Part shown: positions 51,058 through 60,398 of the stretch, piece by piece
Layout: each line of letters begins with the position of its first letter
Numbering within the stretch: position 1 is the first letter of the stretch
NCBI GenBank assembly: GCA_026225395.1
Contig: JAMFSR010000019.1
Span: forward strand, 1 to 64,000
DNA length: 64,000 nt
Source of the DNA: Granulicella sapmiensis
GTDB lineage: Bacteria; Acidobacteriota; Terriglobia; Terriglobales; Acidobacteriaceae
Direction of reading: 5' to 3'
Position numbers and translations under genes: made by a program
Notes under the pieces: generated by a model
Database searches by the model: none
The model's input: the letters and a program-made list of their open reading frames with translations, nothing else
Told to the model about the DNA's origin: nothing

Positions 51058-52227
51058 ATGCGAAAGCCTCTTCTAGCCCTCACGGTAGCCGCCTTCGGCA
51101 TTGGCACCTCCGAGTTCGTCATCGTGGGCCTGCTTCCGCAACTCTCGCAGCATTTCAACGTCAGCATCCCGAAGGCCGGCGTCCTCGTCTCGGCCTACGC
51201 GCTCAGCGTAACGTTCGGCTCACCTCTGGTTGCGCTTGCGCTCGGTCACATGGATCGCAAGCGCGCCCTGCTCATCCTGCTGAGCATGTTCATCGGTGGC
51301 AATGCCATCTGCGCCCTCGCGCCGACCTTCGGCCTTCTGCTCGGCGCACGCATCCTCACCGCCCTTTGCCACGGAGCCTTCTTCGGCATCGCCTCCGTAC
51401 TCGCCTCCAACATCGTGCCCAAGGCCGAGCGAGCGCAGGCCATCGCGCTTATGTTCTCTGGCCTCACGCTGGCGAACATCCTCGGTGTCCCTGCGGGCAC
51501 CGCACTCGGCCTCGCATTCGGCTGGCGCTTCGCTTTCTGGGCGCTGATTCCCATCGGTATCACCGCCGCCATCTGTTTGATCAAGCTGGTTCCTTCACAG
51601 CCCGCCCAGCCGCAGCACCTCAAGCATGAGTTTCATCAAGTCTTTCGCCTGCCCGTGCAGCTGGTGCTTGCGACGAGCACGCTCTCTTCCGTTTCGCTCT
51701 TCTGCGTTCTAACCTACATCGCTCCGCTGCTTGAGTCCGTCACACACCTCTCGCCGCACGCGGTTACGTGGGTGCTGGTCGTCTTCGGTGCAGGCATCAC
51801 AGTGGGCAACCTCGTCGGCGGGCGCCTCAGTGATTGGAAGCAGATGCCCACCATCCTCGTCGGCTTCACACTACTCATCGTCGCGTTCCTCGCCATGCAC
51901 TTCACCATGGCCAAAGCGATCCCCGCCGTGCTGATGGTCTTCATCTGGGGACTCATCCACTTTGGTGCATCAGCCCCGCTGCAGCCTCGCATCGTAGACC
52001 AGGCCCGCGGAGCGAACCTCGCCTCCACGCTCAACCAGAGCGCCTTCAACTTCGGCAACGCCCTCGGTGCAAGCCTCGGCGGCTTGGTGCTCACACGCGG
52101 CTATGGCTACCTGTCGCTTCCGCTCTTCAGCGCTGGCATCGCAGGGCTTGCGGTGATCACGGCCCTCATAGCATTGGCCGTCCAGCGCAGCCGTCCCAGC
52201 CTGCTTGAAAGCCGCGCCACGGCTTAG
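51058..52227 (+). CDS. MFS transporter, DHA1 drug/sugar exporter type, 389 aa
   Basis: A twelve-helix major facilitator. FGIGTSEFVIVGLLPQL at the start, the loop 2-3 motif ALGHMDRKRALL, and GLTLANILGVPAGTALG (antiporter motif C-like) place it with AraJ/YdhP-type DHA1 exporters. The coding strand is C-rich. It ends in a four-base overlap with the convergent flavin reductase-like gene. Substrate is unknown. Confidence 0.88.
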   Translation: MRKPLLALTVAAFGIGTSEFVIVGLLPQLSQHFNVSIPKAGVLVSAYALSVTFGSPLVALALGHMDRKRALLILLSMFIGGNAICALAPTFGLLLGARILTALCHGAFFGIASVLASNIVPKAERAQAIALMFSGLTLANILGVPAGTALGLAFGWRFAFWALIPIGITAAICLIKLVPSQPAQPQHLKHEFHQVFRLPVQLVLATSTLSSVSLFCVLTYIAPLLESVTHLSPHAVTWVLVVFGAGITVGNLVGGRLSDWKQMPTILVGFTLLIVAFLAMHFTMAKAIPAVLMVFIWGLIHFGASAPLQPRIVDQARGANLASTLNQSAFNFGNALGASLGGLVLTRGYGYLSLPLFSAGIAGLAVITALIALAVQRSRPSLLESRATA

Positions 52228-52862
52228 TCTTTCAGCGGCCAGCTCCTGCGCTCGATGTGGAACACATCCCGCGTCGTCGTATAACCGCCACCGCCGTGCA
52301 TGCGCCCGATCAGCCGCATCTTGTCCGGATCGATGTGCAGTTTTGCCACATCCTCAAACGCCGAAGTCCGCACATGCACATACACAATGCGCCCCAGGCA
52401 GATCGTGCTTGATCCACCAAAGTTCATCGTCTCCACCAGCTTGCACTCCAGCGATGCTGGCGAGCCCGCAATCCTTGGCACATCCACCACGGCCGAGGGC
52501 AACATCTCCAACCCTGCCAGCCGTGTCTCATCTACGCCCTTCGGAGCGTTCGTCGCCGTCGTGTTCATCGCCTCAGCCAACTCCTCGGGCACCATGTTCA
52601 CCACAAACTCAGCCCGCGCCTGAATGTTCGACAGCGTATCCTTCTCGTCGCGGTCCGGAGGCTTCGAGAAACTGATCGCCACAATCGGCGGGTCCGACGA
52701 CACAATATTGAAGAATGAGAACGGCGCCGCGTTTACCGTGCCTTCGGCATCGCGCGAAACCACCCACGCAATCGGACGCGGCAAAATGACGGAAGCCAGC
52801 AGCTTATAGCTATCTCCCTTGGAAAGAGCGGAAAGGTCGAAGTGTGAAAAGTCGTCGGTCAT
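52224..52862 (-). CDS. Flavin reductase-like FMN-binding protein, 212 aa
   Basis: Split-barrel FMN-binding domain of the DIM6/NtaB type: LLASVILPRPIAWVVSRDAE, NAAPFSFFNIVSSDPPIVAI and NMVPEELAEAMNTT. The C-terminal IGRMHGGGGYTTTRD is typical of this subgroup. It may reduce flavin for a monooxygenase or act on its own; no monooxygenase is adjacent. ATG 52862 is preferred over the open frame to 52883. Confidence 0.85.
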   Translation of the reverse strand: MTDDFSHFDLSALSKGDSYKLLASVILPRPIAWVVSRDAEGTVNAAPFSFFNIVSSDPPIVAISFSKPPDRDEKDTLSNIQARAEFVVNMVPEELAEAMNTTATNAPKGVDETRLAGLEMLPSAVVDVPRIAGSPASLECKLVETMNFGGSSTICLGRIVYVHVRTSAFEDVAKLHIDPDKMRLIGRMHGGGGYTTTRDVFHIERRSWPLKD

Positions 52863-53051
52863 CGTCTGCCCATTAGAACCCAAACCAGCCTATGCGATCT
52901 TCCCCGCATAAAACGAGTAGACTCCCCATCAGTATCGGTTAAACAGCCGCGCGATTCCTTCATGTGACAAAGAACTGACATGACAATGGCTTCATCGTGA
53001 CACAATCCGAGCCTCCTTGGGTGCATCCTAAAGCTGTACCGGAGAAACTTC

Positions 53052-54122
53052 GTGACACAGGCCTACATCAACCGCATCGCCACCGCCGTCCCCGACGACG
53101 ACGTTCATGGCGCCTTTGTTGCCTTCGCCGATAACATGCTGGAAGATCCTCGCGTTCAGCCTGTCTTCCGCCGCATGGCCGCTCGCTCCGGTATCCGTCG
53201 CCGTTTCTCCGTGCTCTCGCCTAACGCTGCCAACACGGAGTTCACCGTGAACGCGCACGAGTTCTACACCCGCGGCAGCTTTCCGGATACGGCCAAGCGC
53301 ATGGCCATCTTCGAGCGCTTCGCCCCACGCCTCGCTCAGCGCGCGCTCGACAACCTCGGTCTCAGTGCCGACGAACTCAAAGGCATCAAGCATGTTATCG
53401 TCACCTCCTGCACCGGCCTTTACGCGCCTGGCCTTGACTTCGAGATCGTCGATCACCTCGGCCTCGATACCTCGGTAGAGCGCACCATGATCGGCTTCAT
53501 GGGTTGCTACGCGGCCATCAACGGCCTCAAGCAGGCGCGCCACATTGTGCGTTCCGAGCCTGATGCCAAAGTTCTTCTGCTCAACCTTGAGCTCTGCACG
53601 CTGCATTTGCAAGAAACGCAGGACCTCGAGCAGGTACTGTCGTTCCTCGTCTTCGGCGATGGTTGCGCAGCCAGCCTCATCAGCTCGGAGCCAACTGGCT
53701 TTGCCATGGACAGCTTCCGCTCCGTGCTCATCCCTGAAACCCGCGAGCTCATCACCTGGCGCATCCGCGGCGTCGGTTTCGACATGCTGCTCTCGGGCAA
53801 AGTCCCGGGCGAAATTGGCAAGGCACTCGCGGTCTCCGGCGATGAGGTGCTCGGCCAGTTCAGCAAGGACGATATCTCGCTCTGGGGCGTTCATCCCGGT
53901 GGCAAGTCCGTTCTCGATGCCGTGGAGCGTGGCCTCGGTCTTCCTGAACATGCGCTCGTGGCTTCGCGTCAGACGCTGGAGTGCTTCGGCAATATGAGCT
54001 CGGCGACGGTGATGTTCGTGCTCGCGCGGCTCATGCAACAGGCGCAATCCGGTGAGCGCGGATGTGCCATGTCTTTCGGCCCCGGCCTCACGGCAGAGAC
54101 GATGCTCTTCCATGCCGCTTGA
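53052..54122 (+). CDS. Type III polyketide synthase (chalcone/stilbene synthase family), 356 aa
   Basis: A homodimeric ketosynthase condensing malonyl-CoA units on an acyl starter. The catalytic triad is intact: Cys 152 in GFMGCYAAING, His 281 in WGVHPGGKSVLD, Asn 314 in CFGNMSSATV. The C-terminal GFGPG-type loop reads SFGPGLTAE. The length is normal. GGAG lies eight bases before GTG 53052. A methyltransferase gene overlaps its 3' end, so the product is likely O- or C-methylated; alkylresorcinols or alkylpyrones are the usual bacterial outcomes. Confidence 0.93.
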   Translation: MTQAYINRIATAVPDDDVHGAFVAFADNMLEDPRVQPVFRRMAARSGIRRRFSVLSPNAANTEFTVNAHEFYTRGSFPDTAKRMAIFERFAPRLAQRALDNLGLSADELKGIKHVIVTSCTGLYAPGLDFEIVDHLGLDTSVERTMIGFMGCYAAINGLKQARHIVRSEPDAKVLLLNLELCTLHLQETQDLEQVLSFLVFGDGCAASLISSEPTGFAMDSFRSVLIPETRELITWRIRGVGFDMLLSGKVPGEIGKALAVSGDEVLGQFSKDDISLWGVHPGGKSVLDAVERGLGLPEHALVASRQTLECFGNMSSATVMFVLARLMQQAQSGERGCAMSFGPGLTAETMLFHAA

Positions 54123-54837
54123 GCGCATGAACCTGTCAAAGCGTGCGCAGCCCTCCGAGCTGCCCGAGTGGATGGATAAGCCCTGCTCTTACGAAGACTT
54201 TCGCGCCTGCCTGGTTGATCTCGCGAAGGTCAACCGCATCACCCTGGCTCATCGACCAACGCTGCAATGGCTCGATCGACTGATTGCTGTGCCAGGACGA
54301 GGCAAACCCCTGCACATTGTGGACGTCGGCTGTGGTGGAGGAGACATGTTGCGCGCGATTGCAAAGTGGTCCAAGCATCGTGGTATACAAGTCTCTCTCA
54401 CGGGCGTCGATCTAAACCCTTATGCCGCTCGAGCAGCGCAAGAGATGAACGCGGGAGGCATTCAATGGATCACTGGTGATGCCTATTCTTATACGCCTCC
54501 TGAAGGGATCGACGTCATCCTGAGCTCGCTCTTCACGCATCACCTGTCCGATCCGGAGATCGAGCGCTTTATCGCCTGGATGGAAGACACGGCCCACTGC
54601 GGATGGTTTATCAATGACCTTCATCGAATGCGAATCTACGTTCACATTTTTCAGACTCTTTCCAAAACCGCGCACTGGCACCGCTTCGTTCAGCACGATG
54701 GTCCGGTTTCGATTCGTCGAAGCTTCCGTACCGAGGATTGGCGAAATCTATGCAAGGCTGCTGGTGTAGGACTCGATGCAGTGCAAATCAGAAAACGCAT
54801 TCCAGGCAGACTCTGCGTCGGCAGGCTCAAAACATGA
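54112..54837 (+). CDS. SAM-dependent methyltransferase of the polyketide operon, 241 aa
   Basis: A class I methyltransferase: HIVDVGCGGGDMLRAIAKW is motif I, LTGVDLNPYAARAA the ribose-binding acidic position, and SSLFTHHLSDPEIERFI the post-II region. It overlaps the polyketide synthase by 11 bases (ATG 54112; ATG 54127 is an alternative) and ends RLCVGRLKT. It probably methylates the polyketide. Such pairs usually continue with a FAD oxidoreductase; here only a short wreck follows. Confidence 0.85.
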   Translation: MPLERMNLSKRAQPSELPEWMDKPCSYEDFRACLVDLAKVNRITLAHRPTLQWLDRLIAVPGRGKPLHIVDVGCGGGDMLRAIAKWSKHRGIQVSLTGVDLNPYAARAAQEMNAGGIQWITGDAYSYTPPEGIDVILSSLFTHHLSDPEIERFIAWMEDTAHCGWFINDLHRMRIYVHIFQTLSKTAHWHRFVQHDGPVSIRRSFRTEDWRNLCKAAGVGLDAVQIRKRIPGRLCVGRLKT

Positions 54838-54900
54838 GCGTCGTGATCGAGACTCTTGTCGTCGTCGTCGAGACTTGGCCAGGCGCACTGAAGGTCGTTG
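54834..54900 (+). pseudogene. Possible stump of a FAD-dependent oxidoreductase gene
   Basis: ATG 54834 overlaps the methyltransferase stop (ATGA) and opens MSVVIETLVVVVETWPGAL. With one or two small indels this would read like the start of a FAD oxidoreductase (V-VVGGGLAGA-L). Similarity ends within about 20 codons and no long frame follows. The reading is tentative and rests on typical gene order in such polyketide operons. Confidence 0.3.
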
Positions 54901-55024
54901 AGAAGCGAACATGGCTACAAAGCGTCGCTTCTTTGCCGAATCCTGTTGCCACAAGCGGGCCAACAATGGGAACCTACTAGGCAACAACGCCCCACGATAC
55001 CTTCCGGGGAAAACTGGAGACTAC

Positions 55025-55675
55025 ATGCCAACTCCCAAGAGCCGCGGTTCCTGGCTTTCTGCCGCCGACCTGTATATCTCGAAGTCCGCTCCGTTCGCGC
55101 AGCCGATCCTCTTCCATCTGCGCGAAGTCGTGCATGAAGCCGCACCGGATGTCGTTGAAGAGATGAAGTGGTCGCGTCCGTTCTTCATCTACAAGGGCAT
55201 CATTCTTGGCAACATCTCCGCCTTCAAGGAGCACTGCGCCTTTGGACTGTGGGGCACGGAAGTTGCGGAGGCGCTTCGTGCCGATGGAGTTGCATCGAAA
55301 GAAGCGATGGGCACGTTTGGCCGCATCACCTCGATCGAGGACCTGCCTCCCCGCAAGAAGTTGGTTGCTTACGTGAAGCGTGCGGCGGCGATGATTGACG
55401 AAGGCACGCGGACGAAATCTCTGGTGCGACAGCCGAAGGTCGCGAAGCCGGCGCTTGAAGTACCTGAAGCTTTCGCTGTTGCTCTCCGGAAGAGCAAGGC
55501 AGCGACGAAGCACTTCGATGCCATGAGTCCGAGCTGTCGCCGTGAGTACATCGAGTGGATTGCCGATGCCAAGCGCGAGGAAACCCGCGACAAGCGCGTC
55601 GCGACGGCGATGGAATGGATCACGGAAGGCAAGTCGCGGAACTGGAAGTACGAAGCAACGGCAAAGCGCGCCTAG
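55025..55675 (+). CDS. YdeI/OmpD-associated (DUF1801-type) protein, 216 aa
   Basis: The N-terminal DUF1801 fold (LFHLREVVHEAAPDVVEEMK, WSRPFFIYKGIILGNISAF) is followed by a YdeI-like C-terminal helical domain (FDAMSPSCRREYIEWIADAK, RDKRVATAMEWITEGKSRNW). YdeI-type proteins are linked to antimicrobial-peptide tolerance in enteric bacteria; the biochemical role is unknown. GGAG lies five bases before ATG 55025. Confidence 0.85.
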   Translation: MPTPKSRGSWLSAADLYISKSAPFAQPILFHLREVVHEAAPDVVEEMKWSRPFFIYKGIILGNISAFKEHCAFGLWGTEVAEALRADGVASKEAMGTFGRITSIEDLPPRKKLVAYVKRAAAMIDEGTRTKSLVRQPKVAKPALEVPEAFAVALRKSKAATKHFDAMSPSCRREYIEWIADAKREETRDKRVATAMEWITEGKSRNWKYEATAKRA

Positions 55676-55689
55676 TAGACTGACAGACG

Positions 55690-56985
55690 ATGAAGAAGGG
55701 CAAGACAGCTGAGCCGCTTGCGTCTCCCCAAGGGCCCCACGAAACAATGGCGGATGCGGACATCGAGATTCCTGCGCATGACTTTCGCACTCGCTTGAGC
55801 GAGTGGTACAGGAAGCACGCGCGGGAGCTGCCGTGGCGCGGCGTCAACGATCCCTACGCAACGTGGCTTTCAGAGATCATGCTGCAGCAGACACGTGTGG
55901 CGACTGTGATCGACCGCTACGGCGAGTTCCTTCAGCGCTTTCCTACATTGCAAGACCTCGCGAAAGCGCAGGAAGCCGATGTGCTCGCGCTGTGGAGCGG
56001 CCTTGGCTACTACCGGCGCGCGCGGATGCTGCATCGGGGAGCGCAGTTTGTCGTACGCGAGCTGGATGGCAAGCTGCCTCGAACAGCATTGGAGCTGAGA
56101 ACGCTTCCGGGTGTTGGTGAATACACCTCCGCGGCGATCGCCAGCATTGCCTTCGGAGAAAGTGTTGCGGTGGTCGATGGGAATGTGGAACGCGTGCTGC
56201 TACGCATCATGGGCCTCGCCGAAGAACGATCCAGCAGTGGAAAGGCTCGCGTGTCGCGAGCGGCGCAGTCGCTGGTTCCCACTGCGGCAAAGCGGCGAGG
56301 GCGAAGCAATCCTCCGGGCGATCACAACCAGGCCATGATGGAGCTGGGCGCGACGATATGCCTGCCGAAGTCTCCGTTGTGCCTGCAGTGTCCCGTGTTT
56401 GCGCTGTGCCGAACGCGCGGAGAGCACGTAACTCCTGCGCGCGTGAAGCAGAAGAGCCGCGTAGTCGCGCACCTGCTGGCAGTGCGCAAGGTTGGGACGA
56501 TGACCGAAGTATTGCTGGAGCGGCGTTCGTCGGAAGCTTCGCTGATGGCAGGAATGCTGGAGCTTCCGCCACTGGCGCTCGATGCCGTGCAGGGGCGCGA
56601 GCCGGTGCTGCGGGTTCGGCATGCGATCACCAATACGAACTACTATGCGCAGATATTCTCTGAAGGCGCGGCTGGAGCCGCTCCACCGAAAGAAGGCTAT
56701 GAGGTAGAAGAGGGAGATGTTGAGCAAGAGATGCTGCTGCCTTCAGCCATGCCTGCGGACGATAAAGAACTCTTCGATGATGAAGTGTTCGTCGCTGAAC
56801 CGGGAGAGATTAAACTGGCGGATGCGCAGCGCAAAGACTCGCTCTTGCGGGAGATTCCGGCGTCGCGTAACGATCTGCATTGGACACCGACGCGAAGACT
56901 GGGCGAGTTACCGCTGACTGGATTGACCCGGAAGGTGTTGCAGCGACTTGGCGTGATGTCGGTTCCTCCGGTGAGGATTGGTTGA
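55690..56985 (+). CDS. mutY: A/G-specific adenine glycosylase, 431 aa
   Basis: Removes adenine mispaired with 8-oxoguanine. The catalytic Glu is in WLSEIMLQQTRV, the HhH motif in LRTLPGVGEYTSAAIASIAF, and the catalytic Asp in VVDGNVERVL. The 4Fe-4S loop has the usual C-x6-C-x2-C-x5-C spacing in CLPKSPLCLQCPVFALC. The C-terminal NUDIX-like domain carries an unusual acidic insertion (about residues 335-385, with YEVEEGDVEQEM). The length is larger than the usual 350 aa because of this and an N-terminal extension. Confidence 0.95.
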   Translation: MKKGKTAEPLASPQGPHETMADADIEIPAHDFRTRLSEWYRKHARELPWRGVNDPYATWLSEIMLQQTRVATVIDRYGEFLQRFPTLQDLAKAQEADVLALWSGLGYYRRARMLHRGAQFVVRELDGKLPRTALELRTLPGVGEYTSAAIASIAFGESVAVVDGNVERVLLRIMGLAEERSSSGKARVSRAAQSLVPTAAKRRGRSNPPGDHNQAMMELGATICLPKSPLCLQCPVFALCRTRGEHVTPARVKQKSRVVAHLLAVRKVGTMTEVLLERRSSEASLMAGMLELPPLALDAVQGREPVLRVRHAITNTNYYAQIFSEGAAGAAPPKEGYEVEEGDVEQEMLLPSAMPADDKELFDDEVFVAEPGEIKLADAQRKDSLLREIPASRNDLHWTPTRRLGELPLTGLTRKVLQRLGVMSVPPVRIG

Positions 56986-57036
56986 GCAAGCCGATATACT
57001 TCGCTGGATTAGATTAAGGAAAATGGAGAGTGTGTG

Positions 57037-58758
57037 ATGCGGAAGATCATTGCGGTTGCAGGTGCGTTGGTGTTGGTATCAAGCGGGTTGATGGCTCAGG
57101 CGCAGAGTACTGCTGCTTCGCCGATTGCGAAGGCTGAGGCTTCGATCGATGCTGCGCGTATTCGCGAGCAGGACAAGTTCATTTCCGACGACCTGTTTGA
57201 GGGCCGTTATCCGGGGCTTCGCGGTGGAGAGCTGGCGTCGAAGTACATTGCGACGCAGTTTGCGCTCGAAGGGTTGAAGCCCGCTGGCGATAACGGAACG
57301 TTCTTTCAGCAGGTGAACTTCGTCGGCATGAAGGTCGAGCCTGAGAAGACAAGCTTTGTGCTCGAGCCTGCGAAGGGCCGTAAAGAGACGCTGGCATTCG
57401 GCGATGACTATGTGGTTTCGAACCAGACGCTAACGCCAACGACCAGTGTTGATGCGCCGATTGTGTTCGTCGGGTATGGAGCGACTGCGCCGGAGTTCGG
57501 GTGGGACGATTATGCGGGTGTCGATGTGAAGGGCAAGGTGGTGATGTGCATCGTCGGCGATCCTCCGTCGGACGACCCAAAGTTTTTCGCGGGCAAAGCG
57601 CTTACGTATTACGGGCGTTGGACGTACAAGTTCGAACAGGCGGCGCGCATGGGCGCGGTGGGCATGTTGATCATCCATCGCACCGATCTGGCGAGCTATG
57701 GCTGGGATGTGGTGAAGCACTCGAACTCCGGTGAGAAGACCTATCTGCGCGACGATGCGAACGCTCGTCTGCAGGTGGTGAGCTGGATTCAGCTCGATGT
57801 CGCGAGGAAGCTGTTCGCGGCGAGCGGCCTCGATCTCGACAAGGAGTTTGAAGCTGCGGGAACTCGTGGGTTCAAGGCTGTTGAGCTGCCGGTGAAGCTA
57901 AAGGCTACCGTGACGAGCACGGTGCGGCCATTCCAGAGTCCGAACGTGGTGGGAATTTTGCCGGGTCCAGATCGCAGCATGATGAACGCTGAAGGCCACC
58001 GCATTGGACATCCGCATGAGCTCATGCCAGTTGGAGATATGAAGGATCAGGCGGTGATGTATACGGCGCATTATGACCATCTGGGGTTTGTGCCCGGAAT
58101 GGCTGGGGACAATGTGTACAACGGTGCGGCGGACAATGGGACCGGTGTGGCGATGTTGCTGGAGCTGGCTCGTGCGTGGGCCGCGTCAGGGTTGAAGATG
58201 CCGCATTCGGTGATCTTTGGGGCGGTTACGGCGGAGGAGCAAGGGTTGCTGGGGTCGGAGTATTTGGGGCAGCATCCTCCGGTGCCGGCTTCGCAGATTG
58301 CGCTGGACATCAACTACGACATGTTGCTGCCGGTGGGCGTGCAGAAGGAGATCAACGTCAACGGGGCGCAACGGACGACGTTCTATCCCGAGGTGCAGGC
58401 GACGGCGAAGCGGTTTGGGCTGACGATTGTGCCTGATCCACAGCCGGCGGCGGGGCACTACTATCGCTCGGACCACTTCTCGCTGTCGCGGGTGGGGATT
58501 CCGTCGTTCTCGGTGGACGCCGGGACGCTGTTTGAAGGCCATGACCGTGCGTGGGGTGAGGCAAAGGATAAAGACTTCAACGATCACCACTATCACGACT
58601 TTTCCGACAACTTCGATCCGACGTGGGACTTCGCGGGCGACGCCAAGCTGGCGCGGTTCGGGATGGACCTGGGGTGGCAGGTGATCCATGCTCCGCACAC
58701 CGTGGAGTGGCTACACGGCGATGAGTTTGAAGCGGCTCGGAAGGCCAGCGAGAAGTAG
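57037..58758 (+). CDS. Secreted M28-family zinc peptidase with PA domain, 573 aa
   Basis: A signal peptide (residues 1-22) is followed by an N-terminal helical part, a PA-like insertion (about 130-260, VFVGYGATAPEFGWDDYAGV) and an M28 aminopeptidase core. Zinc ligands: His/Asp in TAHYDHLGFVPG, Asp in GAADNGTGVAMLLE, the Glu pair in TAEEQGLLGSEYL, Asp in DINYDM and His in YRSDHFSLSRVGI. It acts in the periplasm or outside the cell on peptides. ATG 57037; a GTG one codon earlier is also open. Confidence 0.92.
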   Translation: MRKIIAVAGALVLVSSGLMAQAQSTAASPIAKAEASIDAARIREQDKFISDDLFEGRYPGLRGGELASKYIATQFALEGLKPAGDNGTFFQQVNFVGMKVEPEKTSFVLEPAKGRKETLAFGDDYVVSNQTLTPTTSVDAPIVFVGYGATAPEFGWDDYAGVDVKGKVVMCIVGDPPSDDPKFFAGKALTYYGRWTYKFEQAARMGAVGMLIIHRTDLASYGWDVVKHSNSGEKTYLRDDANARLQVVSWIQLDVARKLFAASGLDLDKEFEAAGTRGFKAVELPVKLKATVTSTVRPFQSPNVVGILPGPDRSMMNAEGHRIGHPHELMPVGDMKDQAVMYTAHYDHLGFVPGMAGDNVYNGAADNGTGVAMLLELARAWAASGLKMPHSVIFGAVTAEEQGLLGSEYLGQHPPVPASQIALDINYDMLLPVGVQKEINVNGAQRTTFYPEVQATAKRFGLTIVPDPQPAAGHYYRSDHFSLSRVGIPSFSVDAGTLFEGHDRAWGEAKDKDFNDHHYHDFSDNFDPTWDFAGDAKLARFGMDLGWQVIHAPHTVEWLHGDEFEAARKASEK

Positions 58759-58796
58759 GGTACCCCCTCCCCCTATGTAGCGGGTATCTTGGGGAT

Positions 58797-58895
58797 AACT
58801 CGTTTAGAATGTGGGGCCCCGAGGTGGGGATATCTCGCAAATACGACATTCTAAATGAGTTACCTGCAAAATATTGCTATGAAATGAGTTAGGGG
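58797..58895. repeat. Inverted and direct repeat block, ATTCTAAATGAGTTA type
   Basis: AACTCGTTTAGAATGT (58797-58812) and ACATTCTAAATGAGTT (58846-58861) are inverse with one mismatch. A second unit GCAAAATATTGCTATGAAATGAGTTA follows. The preceding GTACCCCCTCCCCC run is part of the same block. It lies just after the peptidase stop. The rest of the gap 58759-59216 is G/T-rich low-complexity sequence with no gene seen. Confidence 0.65.
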
Positions 58896-59216
58896 CAAAG
58901 GCTTGAACGCAAAGGTCGCGAAGGAAGAACGCGAAGTGTCGCGAAGGACTGCTTTGAATGTTTTGGCTGCATTAACAGGATAGCGAATTGAGTGGATTAA
59001 CTGTGCCAACTATTTTGCAGAGAAATCGCCAGTACTGGTGCGGGTTTTGTGGGTTTTGCAGAGGCTGGGGGGCTTGACAGGTTTTGCGGGTGGACCCGGT
59101 TGAGAGGTTTTGTGACGGCTTTGGGGAGAACGGGTTCGTTGTGTCTTGAGTTATGAGTTTGGTAGTTGTGAGGGGTCTGTAGAGGTTTGAGGGTGGGAGG
59201 AGTGAGGGATGACGGT

Positions 59217-59693
59217 TTAGGACTGGTCTACGGTATGGGATGGGAAGGGGATGGTGCTTTGGCGGAACCAGAGGCCTGACCATGTTTCCGAGACCAGAAT
59301 GCTGTTGCCAGGGTTACGGGGGTCGTAGCGTAGCTGGACGGGCTGGTCGATGCGGTAGCCGAGGACGAGGTTGGGGAGTGTGGAGACGTCCTGGGCGCAG
59401 TTATAGGTGACTCCGGCGAGGCGGTAGCTGTAGAAGAGGACGTCGGGTGTGGGGGAGATGCTGTCTTCGCCGTTGAAGCTGCGGGCGTCGACGAGGTGGC
59501 CGTCGGTGATGCGGCCGATGAGGGCGAGGTTCTCGCGACGGCGGCGCTCGAGTTCTTCCGCGGTGGGGCGGCGGGAGCGGATGTAGTAGACGGTGCCGGC
59601 GGTGAGGACGAGGATGCCTGCAGCGACGCCACCGAGAATCCTGGGGTCCTGGTGGGGGATCAGCTTCCAGAGATGGCCGAAGTGATGAGGCAT
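59217..59693 (-). CDS. Membrane-anchored DUF3592-like protein, 158 aa
   Basis: One membrane helix (ILGGVAAGILVLTAGTVYYI) is followed by an Arg/Glu-rich linker (TAEELERRRRENLALIGR) and a small beta domain with VLFYSYRLAGVTYNCAQD and VQLRYDPRNPGNSILVSE. The V-Y-P-NP-S ending resembles DUF3592-like domains. Function is unknown. It is divergent from hslV. Confidence 0.6.
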   Translation of the reverse strand: MPHHFGHLWKLIPHQDPRILGGVAAGILVLTAGTVYYIRSRRPTAEELERRRRENLALIGRITDGHLVDARSFNGEDSISPTPDVLFYSYRLAGVTYNCAQDVSTLPNLVLGYRIDQPVQLRYDPRNPGNSILVSETWSGLWFRQSTIPFPSHTVDQS

Positions 59694-59798
59694 GGGGCTT
59701 GAGATAAGGATAGCTTAGGGGCAGGGTGTCGAGGGTAGAGCGTAGAGAAGGCGCTTTGCGGCGATATACTCGGCTTTGTGAGAAACGAGCGGAAGACG

Positions 59799-60398
59799 AT
59801 GGTGGATAAGGCGTTTGGCGGGCATCCGCTGGATTTGGGCGATGGGCGGCGGGTGCGGTCGACGACTGTGCTTTGCGTGAAGCGCGGCGATGCGGTGGTG
59901 ATGGCGGCCGATGGACAGGTGACGCTGGGTGCGACGGTGATGAAGCACTCGGCGAAGAAGATTCGGCGGCTCTACAACGAGAAGATTTTGGCGGGGTTTG
60001 CGGGGTCAACGGCGGATGCGTTTTCGCTGTTCACGAGGTTTGAGTCGAAGCTGGAGCAGTATGGCGGGAACCTTGGGCGCTCGGCTGTTGAGCTGGCTAA
60101 GGATTGGCGGACTGACAAGCTGTTGCGGCAGTTGCAGGCGTTGCTAATCGTTGCCGATAACAAGCAGATGTTCCTGCTGAGCGGCGATGGCGATGTGATC
60201 GAGCCCGACGCTGTGAGTGATGGGATGATCGCGACGATCGGCAGTGGTGGAAGCTATGCGCTGGCCGCGGCTACGGCGTTGATGGAGAACACGTCGTTTA
60301 GCGCTCGTGAGATTGTGGAGCGGAGTATGAAGATTGCGGCGGAGATTTGTATTTACTCGAACCAGAGCATCATGGTGGAAGAGTTGAAGGCCGAATGA
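59799..60398 (+). CDS. hslV: ATP-dependent protease proteolytic subunit HslV, 199 aa
   Basis: The threonine protease of the HslUV (ClpYQ) proteasome-like complex. The catalytic Thr opens the mature chain in [11 protein letters not shown]; downstream are [30 protein letters not shown] and [14 protein letters not shown]. In E. coli the Thr is residue 2; here about 20 residues precede it, so the chain needs processing. ATG 59799 is chosen (a GTG seven codons earlier is open). hslU, normally adjacent, lies 1.15 kb downstream past an insertion. Confidence 0.95.
   Translation: MVDKAFGGHPLDLGDGRRVRSTTVLCVKRGDAVVMAADGQVTLGATVMKHSAKKIRRLYNEKILAGFAGSTADAFSLFTRFESKLEQYGGNLGRSAVELAKDWRTDKLLRQLQALLIVADNKQMFLLSGDGDVIEPDAVSDGMIATIGSGGSYALAAATALMENTSFSAREIVERSMKIAAEICIYSNQSIMVEELKAE

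Noticed and set aside
53028-54128. A 366-codon minus-strand frame opposite the polyketide synthase
   Set aside because: The plus strand carries the intact catalytic triad; the antisense product has no recognisable domain.
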